Assembly (NCBI GenBank): GCA_003542325.1
Contig: DPKV01000212.1
Location: 1 to 6,808 of the forward strand
DNA from: Anaerolineaceae bacterium
GTDB taxonomy: Bacteria > Chloroflexota > Anaerolineae > Anaerolineales > Anaerolineaceae
DNA: 6,808 nt
Reading direction: 5' to 3'
Position numbers and translations under genes: made by a program. Each line of letters opens with the position of its first letter. Position 1 is the stretch's first letter. Under the pieces are notes generated by a model. The model was given only the letters and a program-made list of their open reading frames with translations. It did not search any database and was not told the DNA's origin. Of this stretch, positions 1-5,707 are shown piece after piece.

Positions 1-82
1 CTGCATTTGAGTCGCGATAGGCGCGAATATGGACCTCATAAAATAAAGCATTCATATACCAGGGTAGTTTTTGGTCTGACAT
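1..82 (-). CDS. treS: Trehalose synthase-like GH13 enzyme, N-terminal fragment
   Basis: Only the first 27 codons are in the window; the gene runs off the low-coordinate edge. The ATG at 82 has a GGAGG ribosome binding site at 91-87, four bases upstream. The readable protein starts MSDQKLPWYMNALFYEVHIR and continues AYRDSNA. The W-Y-x-x-A-x-x-Y-E-V-H-x-R-A-[FY]-x-D-S-N pattern is the first beta strand of the GH13 (alpha-amylase) barrel in trehalose synthases, which interconvert maltose and trehalose in the cytoplasm. Oligo-1,6-glucosidases share the DSN block but usually have Y-Q-I-Y-P-R where this has Y-E-V-H-I-R, so TreS is preferred. Catalytic residues lie outside the window, and a fused maltokinase domain cannot be excluded. 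The gene follows dnaE by 73 bases and may use the promoter candidate at 144-116, read-through from dnaE, or both. Confidence 0.65.
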   Translation of the reverse strand, partial: MSDQKLPWYMNALFYEVHIRAYRDSNA

Positions 83-115
83 CAAACCTCCAAAAGTCAC
101 AAAACGGATGCTAGA

Positions 116-144
116 AGTATAGCGTCTTCATTCTCCCCCCGCAA
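116..144 (-). promoter_or_regulatory. Candidate sigma70 promoter for the trehalose synthase gene
   Basis: On the minus strand a -35-like TTGCGG (144-139) and a -10 TATACT (121-116, five of six consensus bases) are separated by exactly 17 bases. The whole element lies between the dnaE stop and the trehalose synthase start, giving a predicted leader of about 27 bases that includes the GGAGG. The -35 matches only in its TTG, so this is a moderate candidate. No terminator separates dnaE from this gene, so read-through is also possible. Confidence 0.4.
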
Positions 145-155
145 GGTAAAGCGTG

Positions 156-3100
156 TTATCTGAGCAAAGAGACATTGTTTGCCACCAGCCGGACTTGCTG
201 TCTTTCCGTGTCCATTTCAATTATTCCTCTTACCAGGAACGGCCCGGCCTCCTGAAGATCCTGATAATACCGTTGGTAAACCTTTGGTGTAATCAGCACC
301 AGGAGCGAGCCTTCCAGGTCTTCCAGTGACAGATAAGCCATCATCTGGGATGAGCGTGTACGAGTCCGGCGCCAGGTCTGGCGCATACCCGCAACGAGTA
401 CATTTTCCCCAACCCGGGATTCAGCTTCAAGGGTTGTGATCGCGCCCAAGGAATGGATCCGGTCCGCCATCAACTCCAGGGGGTTACTGTCCAGACTCAC
501 ACCAAGGATTTGGCGTTGAGCCTCAAATTTCTGTTCATCGGTCCAATCGTCTTCCTGTGTCATTGGATTGAATAACTGCATCTGACCGGTGTGTCCTTTA
601 TGTTCGATCCGCGCCAACCCCTTTGGTATTGAAACAAGCCCTTCCAACGCGCCGCACATCAATAAATGCCGGGCTTCTCTCTTTTGAGGGTCCACCCGGA
701 GCAAAAAGTCCTCCAGACTGTTGAAGGGTCGTTTTTGCAGGATCGCGCTAATCGTTCGCTGGGTTAAGTCCCGGACCTGGTTTAGACCCATATATAATTT
801 GGGTTGTCCTTTTGGGTACGCCACCCGAAACCGGTGATTGGAATGGTTGATATGCGGTCCATGCAGGGAAAGGCCAAGTCGGCGTGCTTCCATCAGGTAA
901 ACGCGTTGCGAGTAATACCCCCCGCCAAAACCGAGTACCGCTGCCATGAATTCTGCCGGGTAATGGGTCTTGCACCACGCCGAGTTCCAACCCAGCCGGG
1001 CATACGAGGCCGCATGGGCTTTAGGGAAGCCGTAGCCGGCAAATGCCGCCATCATTTCCCAAATACGCTCCGCAGTTTCAGGCGGCACGTTTCTTCGCTC
1101 CTGGGCGTTCTGGACGAACTTGCGCTGAAGTGTGACCATCACGCCGCCCGGATCGAAATGGCTCATAGCCCGGCGAAGGATATCGGCTTCGGCCAGAGAA
1201 AGGCCGCCCAGTTCATGTGCAATCCGCAAGACCTGTTCCTGATAAAGGATCACCCCTAACGTTTCACCCAGAAGGCTGCTGAGGGATTCATGAATGTCTG
1301 TGACTTCTTCTTCGCCTCTGAAGCGTCGAACAAAGGCATCCCGCAGTCCGCCGCGTAATGGACCGGGACGGTAGAGCGCCAGAGCAGCCATAATATCCTT
1401 GACGCTCCTGGCCTGGATTTCCCGCAGGGTGGACCGCATCCCGGGACTTTCAATCTGAAAGCAGCCGATGGTTTTAGCCGAACATAACATTTGCGCAGTT
1501 GCATCATCTTCCGAGGGGATTTTTGCAAGGACTTCCAAACCATCCTTGTATTCGCTGAGATGCCACGACCGGATCCTGTCAGCGACTTCTCCAAGGACGG
1601 TCAGGCCGCGGATGCCCAGGAGATCGATCTTGACCAATCCCAGTTTCTCGATCCCTTCCAGGTCATATTGCGCATGGTTGATTCCCAGCGTGTTCGAGTG
1701 CACCAGTGGAACCAGATCGGTGATGGGGAAAGGCGCAATGACGATCCCACCGGGATGAACGGAAAGGTGACGGGGCATATCGAGCAACGCACGGGCATCA
1801 TTGAGAATATTTTTCAGCATTGGGATCGTATGCTCTTGCAGGAGTGAGCGGAAAGGATCTTCGTCGACAACGTTTTCCCGCTTGAACCCGAAAGAAGAAG
1901 GCAGCCGTTTGGAAAGCTGCCGGACGATCTCAGGTGAAAGGCCATAGGCTTTTGCGACGTCACCCAGGGCGGATTTTGGCCGGTAGCGGTTAACCGTTGC
2001 CACCATCGCAACCCGGTCATTACCGTAGGCATCAAAGACGTATTTTATAACTTCATCCCGTCGGCTGGAATCGATGTCCGTGTCGATGTCCGGCGGCTTC
2101 TTACGGGCCGGGTTGAGAAAGCGCTCGAAGTACAGGTTCAACGCTAAGGGGTCAGGAGAGGTAATATCCAGACAGTGCGCAACAAGTGAGGAGGCTGCGG
2201 AGCCGCGGGAAGAAGTGGGGATGCCAAGCTGACGGGCATGGTCCAAAATATCTTCCACGATCAGGAAGATCGGTTCGTAGCCCATTCCTGTGATGATTTC
2301 CAGCTCGTAATCCAACCGGGTTTTGATCTCGGGTGTGACGGCTTTATAGATCCGTTTTGCACCTGCATAGGCGCTTTCCCGGAGGTGATCGGCCTGGCTT
2401 TTTCCATTTTGCGTGGGAAATTCCGGGAAATGGGTCTTCCCTATGGGGAGATCCAGGTTAACGGAATCCACCAGGTTTTTAAGATTTTCAAAGGTCTCCG
2501 GCAAGTCCTGATACCGATGGGCGAAATCCTCCGGTGCCGGGAAGTGCGCGCTGCCGGGTGGAAGCTGCTGTGGGGATAGTCCCTGGAGGACGGAGAGATG
2601 GCGGATCGCGGTCAAGGTGCGGTAACGGGCTTCTTCCGCAGGCATGGCATAGAAGATGTTTTGGGTCGCCAGGAGCGGCAGGTGATGAGAGCGTGCCAGG
2701 TCCAGGAGGAGAGCTTCGTTTTTGAGTGGGCCGTTGACGAACCGTTGAATTTCCAGGTAATGATTTTCCGGAAAGATGTGTTTTATCTCATCAATAAAGC
2801 GCGCGGGCAGGTTTTGTGAGGAAGGACTGGATAGAAGCAGATCCCGGAGGATTCCCCGGTTATCTCCCATCACCGCAATCAGGCCATCCTGATGAGAGTC
2901 AAGCAGGGCCATATCCACGGGGGTGTTTTGGACGAGCAGATGGCTGCTCAACCGCGAGAGATTTGACCAGCCTGACTGGTCCCTGGCGATAAGGGTCAGC
3001 AGGCCTGAAAAACCCTGATAGATGAAGTCGATCTCAAGGCCAAAGATGGGTTTGATTCCTGCGGCCTTGCAGGCTTCGTAGAATTCGACTGCACCGGACA

Positions 3101-3239
3101 AATAACAATGGTCTGTCAGCCCCAAAGCGGGGACGTGGTGCTGTACAGCCAGATCCACCAGGGCTTGCGGTGAGAGGAGCGATTCAAGAAAGCCGTAGCA
3201 GGAATGCGTGCGGAGATAAGCGGATGGTAAGTTTGGCAT
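156..3239 (-). CDS. dnaE: DNA polymerase III alpha subunit, short DnaE form (probably error-prone/DnaE2-like)
   Basis: This is a C-family DNA polymerase of 1027 residues that extends a primer using dNTPs. Order: N-terminal PHP domain (about 5-215), polymerase core with palm, thumb and fingers (about 280-800), helix-hairpin-helix region (about 820-870), a clamp-binding motif QMQLF (886-890) and a C-terminal OB fold (about 935-1020). All three catalytic aspartates are present: D386 and D388 in PDIDTDID, and D539 in GLVKIDLLG, matching E. coli D401, D403 and D555. The SRGSAASS phosphate-binding loop and the FAGYGFPKAHAASYA block are intact. The PHP site is degraded: R10 replaces the first His of the HxH motif (LRTHS), while TDH (42-44) is kept. 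The protein stops after the OB fold, so the tau-binding tail of the ~1160-residue replicative E. coli form is absent, as in DnaE2/ImuC. Error-prone function is inference. The start is the only reasonable in-frame ATG, but it has no clear Shine-Dalgarno sequence. The gene has its own promoter and a possible SOS operator. Confidence 0.9.
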   Translation of the reverse strand: MPNLPSAYLRTHSCYGFLESLLSPQALVDLAVQHHVPALGLTDHCYLSGAVEFYEACKAAGIKPIFGLEIDFIYQGFSGLLTLIARDQSGWSNLSRLSSHLLVQNTPVDMALLDSHQDGLIAVMGDNRGILRDLLLSSPSSQNLPARFIDEIKHIFPENHYLEIQRFVNGPLKNEALLLDLARSHHLPLLATQNIFYAMPAEEARYRTLTAIRHLSVLQGLSPQQLPPGSAHFPAPEDFAHRYQDLPETFENLKNLVDSVNLDLPIGKTHFPEFPTQNGKSQADHLRESAYAGAKRIYKAVTPEIKTRLDYELEIITGMGYEPIFLIVEDILDHARQLGIPTSSRGSAASSLVAHCLDITSPDPLALNLYFERFLNPARKKPPDIDTDIDSSRRDEVIKYVFDAYGNDRVAMVATVNRYRPKSALGDVAKAYGLSPEIVRQLSKRLPSSFGFKRENVVDEDPFRSLLQEHTIPMLKNILNDARALLDMPRHLSVHPGGIVIAPFPITDLVPLVHSNTLGINHAQYDLEGIEKLGLVKIDLLGIRGLTVLGEVADRIRSWHLSEYKDGLEVLAKIPSEDDATAQMLCSAKTIGCFQIESPGMRSTLREIQARSVKDIMAALALYRPGPLRGGLRDAFVRRFRGEEEVTDIHESLSSLLGETLGVILYQEQVLRIAHELGGLSLAEADILRRAMSHFDPGGVMVTLQRKFVQNAQERRNVPPETAERIWEMMAAFAGYGFPKAHAASYARLGWNSAWCKTHYPAEFMAAVLGFGGGYYSQRVYLMEARRLGLSLHGPHINHSNHRFRVAYPKGQPKLYMGLNQVRDLTQRTISAILQKRPFNSLEDFLLRVDPQKREARHLLMCGALEGLVSIPKGLARIEHKGHTGQMQLFNPMTQEDDWTDEQKFEAQRQILGVSLDSNPLELMADRIHSLGAITTLEAESRVGENVLVAGMRQTWRRTRTRSSQMMAYLSLEDLEGSLLVLITPKVYQRYYQDLQEAGPFLVRGIIEMDTERQQVRLVANNVSLLR

Positions 3240-3257
3240 AAGGTCACAATAAATAAT

Positions 3258-3271
3258 CGAACAAGTATTCT
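3258..3271. promoter_or_regulatory. Candidate LexA/SOS box upstream of dnaE
   Basis: The + strand reads CGAAC-AAGT-ATTCT. Against the Bacillus-type SOS box core CGAAC-N4-GTTCG this matches 8 of 10 fixed positions with the correct four-base centre: one arm is perfect and the other keeps TTC. It lies 10-23 bases downstream of the dnaE -10 hexamer, over the predicted first transcribed bases, where a repressor would block transcription. By a simple equal-base estimate a match this good would turn up by chance in about 4% of gaps this long, and more often in AT-rich sequence. No lexA gene is in the window, so the host's true LexA motif is unknown. Confidence 0.4.
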
Positions 3272-3280
3272 ATATAACAA

Positions 3281-3309
3281 ATTATAAAGACAAATCCATC
3301 CGATGGCAA
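3281..3309 (-). promoter_or_regulatory. Strong sigma70-type promoter for dnaE
   Basis: On the minus strand the -35 is TTGCCA (3309-3304, five of six bases) and the -10 is TATAAT (3286-3281, six of six), with an optimal 17-base spacer. It lies between the terminator of the upstream ino1 gene and the dnaE start, so it serves dnaE alone or dnaE plus the following gene. The predicted transcription start is near 3274, giving a leader of about 35 bases. An 11-base perfect palindrome overlaps the -35 and spacer, and a LexA-like site lies just downstream. Confidence 0.8.
3296..3306. repeat. Short perfect palindrome in the dnaE promoter
   Basis: The sequence CCATC-C-GATGG has five-base arms that are perfect inverted repeats around one central base. 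It covers part of the -35 hexamer and the upstream half of the promoter spacer, a usual place for a repressor operator. The arms are short, so it could be chance, and no regulator gene is adjacent. Confidence 0.25.
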
Positions 3310-3320
3310 GCTGTTGGTAT

Positions 3321-3350
3321 TAAAAAGTGAGGGCTGAAACCAGCCCTCAC
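3321..3350 (-). terminator. Rho-independent terminator of ino1
   Basis: A perfect 10-base-pair stem (GTGAGGGCTG at 3327-3336 pairing with CAGCCCTCAC at 3341-3350) closes a four-base loop. Read on the minus strand, the stem is followed directly by TTTTTA (3326-3321). It begins 23 bases after the ino1 stop codon, so it ends the minus-strand transcript carrying ino1 and separates it from dnaE. The + strand side has no matching T-run, so it acts in one direction. Confidence 0.9.
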
Positions 3351-3372
3351 CGGAAAGAGAATGACATCTCTC

Positions 3373-4449
3373 TTACGCTTTGATAAACGCCTCGGTTTTA
3401 TCCCGGGCAATATGATCCTGGTATTGTTCAGGCGGGGTCTTCATAAAATAGGAAGAGGGGCCCAGGAGGGGGCCGGCCAATCCTCGGTCCAGGCCGAGTT
3501 TGCAGCAGCGGACAGCGTCAATGATCACGCCGGCGGAATTGGGTGAATCCCAGACCTCGAGCTTGGCTTCGAGATTGAGAGGAATATTGCCGAAGGTCGT
3601 CCCTTCCATTTTGATATGACAGAATTTCCGATCCGTCAGCCAGGGGACGTAATCGCTGGGGCCGACGTGAATATCGTTGCTCGGCATGTCATAGGGCAGC
3701 ATGGATGTGACCGCGCCTGTCTTGCTGATCTTCTTCGATTCCAGGCGTTCCCGTTCCAGCATATTCATGAAATCGGTATTCCCGCCAAAGTTCAACTGGT
3801 ATGTATGGTCCAGGTGAACGCCGCGGTCGACGAACAGGCTGGTCAGAACACGATGCAGGATCGTTGCCCCAACCTGGCTCTTGATGTCATCTCCGATGAT
3901 CGGCAATCCTTTTTCAAGAAAACGGTTCTGCCAATACTCTGAACTTGAGATAAAGACCGGGATCGCGTTCACAAAACCGCAGCCTGCTTCCAGCACCTGC
4001 TCCACATACCATTTAGTCGCCATTTCGGACCCAACCGGCAGATAGTTTACTACGACATCGGTTTTCGTCTCCTGAAGGATTTTAACGATGTCATCCGTGG
4101 GGCCGGGAGCCTTTGTAACGATCTGCGAGAGGTACTTCCCCAATCCATCGTGCGTCATTCCCCGGTGAACAGGCACATTCAGCGGGGGAACCTCGGCAAA
4201 GCGGTAGGTGTTATTCGGAAAGGCATAAATCGCCTCCGACAGGTCTTTACCGACTTTGGTGTCCACGACGTCAAATGCGGCAGAGAATTCGATGTCCGAG
4301 ATATGATAGCCTCCCAGGTTGACATGCATCAATCCGGGGACGCGTTCATCCTCTTTCGCATTCTTGTAAAACTCCACTCCCTGAACTAGCGCAGAGGCGC
4401 AGTTGCCCACGCCAATTATCGCGACCCTTACCTTTTTTCGTTCCTCCAT
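3373..4449 (-). CDS. ino1: Inositol-3-phosphate synthase
   Basis: The 358-residue enzyme converts D-glucose 6-phosphate to 1D-myo-inositol 3-phosphate with a recycled NAD cofactor (EC 5.5.1.4) in the cytoplasm. This is the first step toward inositol phospholipids, inositol-based solutes and, in some bacteria, mycothiol. The length and nearly every block agree with the actinobacterial/archaeal short form rather than the ~530-residue eukaryotic enzyme. Visible motifs: the Rossmann dinucleotide loop IIGVGNCAS (11-19), NYLPVGSE (135-142), the active-site [11 protein letters not shown] (186-196, with K190), LNFGGNTDF (219-227), LESKKISKT (236-244), [13 protein letters not shown] (296-308) and MKTPPEQ (336-342). 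It looks complete and functional. The ATG has a good ribosome binding site, AAAGGAG at 4464-4458, eight bases upstream. It follows the ARMT1-like gene by 66 AT-rich bases with no convincing promoter, so co-transcription is likely but not shown. A terminator follows closely. Confidence 0.96.
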   Translation of the reverse strand: MEERKKVRVAIIGVGNCASALVQGVEFYKNAKEDERVPGLMHVNLGGYHISDIEFSAAFDVVDTKVGKDLSEAIYAFPNNTYRFAEVPPLNVPVHRGMTHDGLGKYLSQIVTKAPGPTDDIVKILQETKTDVVVNYLPVGSEMATKWYVEQVLEAGCGFVNAIPVFISSSEYWQNRFLEKGLPIIGDDIKSQVGATILHRVLTSLFVDRGVHLDHTYQLNFGGNTDFMNMLERERLESKKISKTGAVTSMLPYDMPSNDIHVGPSDYVPWLTDRKFCHIKMEGTTFGNIPLNLEAKLEVWDSPNSAGVIIDAVRCCKLGLDRGLAGPLLGPSSYFMKTPPEQYQDHIARDKTEAFIKA

Positions 4450-4457
4450 GTTTGTTT

Positions 4458-4464
4458 CTCCTTT
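4458..4464 (-). promoter_or_regulatory. Ribosome binding site of ino1
   Basis: AAAGGAG on the minus strand lies eight bases before the ATG at 4449. It is a strong Shine-Dalgarno match and fixes the ino1 start. Confidence 0.8.
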
Positions 4465-4515
4465 GTTTAACGGTTTTATTAAATAGTTGTTTTTAATATT
4501 TTGATTGAAAATAGC

Positions 4516-5688
4516 CTATTTCTTCAGGAAAGTGATTAATCCCCAATCCCCGCTGATCATCCAACCCGGTTCCGCTTCGCGCTCAAGACGGCCAATTTGA
4601 TTCTGAGTAAGACCCAGGATCAGCTCGGCTTTGATCGTTCTGAGGCTTAAAAAGGTGGAAGGGAAATACACGGCAGCCCTCCCGATGGGTGTGGTTGGCT
4701 CCCAATGGCGGTCACCCACCAACCTTCGGTAGTTGACTTCACCTTTAAGAATGGTCAGGTCAGAATCCCGCAGTAACGTGATTAAATCGTCTGGCAGCTG
4801 GCGATACATCCGACCTGTGGTCAGAAAAGGCGGCGTTTCGATCTGGATGGAACCCTCCAGGAGAGCAGTTTGAAGTCGAAGACCAAGGTCTTGAATTCGA
4901 TTCTCACCCGAGGAAAGCAGTTGATTTAACGCAGATAAGAAGTCTTTTTCCATCACATCTGAAACGAAGAAGGGCTGGTTCTTTAAAAGGCAGGTGATGG
5001 CAGGAACACCTTCGTGCTGGAGCAGGTGATCCAATAATGCCAGGTCAAAATAAAGTTCTTTACCGACATTATCAAAGAAGTAGACGGTTTTTGCGGGTTT
5101 CTGCATGAGGTACTCATACGCATCCGAAGTGTCGTCCCTCAGCAGGTTGCCATGCGGCCTGGTATGTGAGGAGAACTCTTTATCCAGGTTACTCAGGTCA
5201 ACCTGATTTCCCCATAACGCATTATTGAGAGCGTTCTTGAAACTTTCTTCTGAATGATGGGTTTCAGCCTGTAAATAGGATTGCGTAAAAAACGGTAAAG
5301 CTTTTTTAATTTCAATTTCCTTTAATTTATTAAATGGGTCATACCCCTGCCATGGCCCAGGCTGGAAATAGCCTGTTGCTTCCAATACCCGCCGAAAAAA
5401 ATAGGCTTCAGCCAGGTACCATGGAATCTCCAGCCATGTCTTTCCTAGCCAGGGGCGGATATCGTGATCCCAAATTGGCCGGTCTTCGGTTTCCTCCTCA
5501 AGCAACCGAATTTGGCCGGAGACAAGTTCGTCCTTAAAATGCAACAATGCTTCCTGAAGGGATGCGGAGTAGTTATTATCGATCAGAACCTGGTCGATTA
5601 TTAGCGGCTTCCGGGAGGCGATTGTCTCTCGGGCAAATGAATTCTCATCGGAGGTCATGATGAAGGGTGGTAAGGCAAGTGATGTCAT
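4516..5688 (-). CDS. ARMT1-like/DUF89 metal-dependent damage-control phosphatase
   Basis: The 390-residue protein belongs to the DUF89 family, ARMT1-like subgroup. Characterised members are Co/Ni/Mn-dependent phosphatases acting on sugar phosphates such as fructose 1-phosphate; human ARMT1 has also been reported as a protein carboxyl methyltransferase. Signature blocks are in order: the helical N-terminal part with WLEIPWYLAEAYFFRR (85-100), NALWGNQVDLS (156-166), metal-binding FDNVGKEL (205-212, D206 and N207), LKNQPFFVSDV (235-245) and KGEVNYRRLVGDRHW (315-329). In the last block Glu317 stands where family members I know have Asp (KGDxNYR), a metal ligand position. The start is the ATG at 5688, preceded by GAGGAG at 5702-5697, eight bases away. 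An upstream ATG at 5790 would overlap the preceding gene by 83 bases and is rejected. The upstream stop is only 19 bases away, so the two genes are almost certainly co-transcribed. The true substrate cannot be read from the sequence. Confidence 0.85.
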   Translation of the reverse strand: MTSLALPPFIMTSDENSFARETIASRKPLIIDQVLIDNNYSASLQEALLHFKDELVSGQIRLLEEETEDRPIWDHDIRPWLGKTWLEIPWYLAEAYFFRRVLEATGYFQPGPWQGYDPFNKLKEIEIKKALPFFTQSYLQAETHHSEESFKNALNNALWGNQVDLSNLDKEFSSHTRPHGNLLRDDTSDAYEYLMQKPAKTVYFFDNVGKELYFDLALLDHLLQHEGVPAITCLLKNQPFFVSDVMEKDFLSALNQLLSSGENRIQDLGLRLQTALLEGSIQIETPPFLTTGRMYRQLPDDLITLLRDSDLTILKGEVNYRRLVGDRHWEPTTPIGRAAVYFPSTFLSLRTIKAELILGLTQNQIGRLEREAEPGWMISGDWGLITFLKK

Positions 5689-5696
5689 CCGGGGGA

Positions 5697-5702
5697 CTCC
5701 TC
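5697..5702 (-). promoter_or_regulatory. Ribosome binding site that sets the ARMT1-like start
   Basis: GAGGAG on the minus strand lies eight bases before the ATG at 5688, inside the 19-base gap after the upstream stop codon. The competing ATG at 5658 has no such site, and the one at 5790 lies inside the upstream gene, so this site decides the start. Confidence 0.8.
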
Positions 5703-5707
5703 GGGGT

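Noticed and set aside
804..1259. Plus-strand open frame of 151 codons inside dnaE
   Set aside because: It lies wholly antisense to a well-supported polymerase gene, has no recognisable motif, and its composition follows the codons of the opposite strand.
2238..2579. Plus-strand open frame of 113 codons inside dnaE
   Set aside because: It is antisense to the conserved polymerase core and PHP linker, with no family resemblance or ribosome binding site that I can see.
3356..3371. Small AGAGA/TCTCT hairpin beside the ino1 stop codon
   Set aside because: A five-base AT-rich stem with a six-base loop and no T-run. The strong terminator right after it explains termination.
3616..3942. Plus-strand open frame of 108 codons inside ino1
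   Set aside because: It is a shadow of the highly conserved ino1 coding sequence.
4450..4515. Possible promoter for ino1 in the AT-rich gap
   Set aside because: Several TATTTA/TTTAAT-like strings occur, but none has a convincing -35 at 16-18 bases, as expected by chance in such AT-rich sequence.
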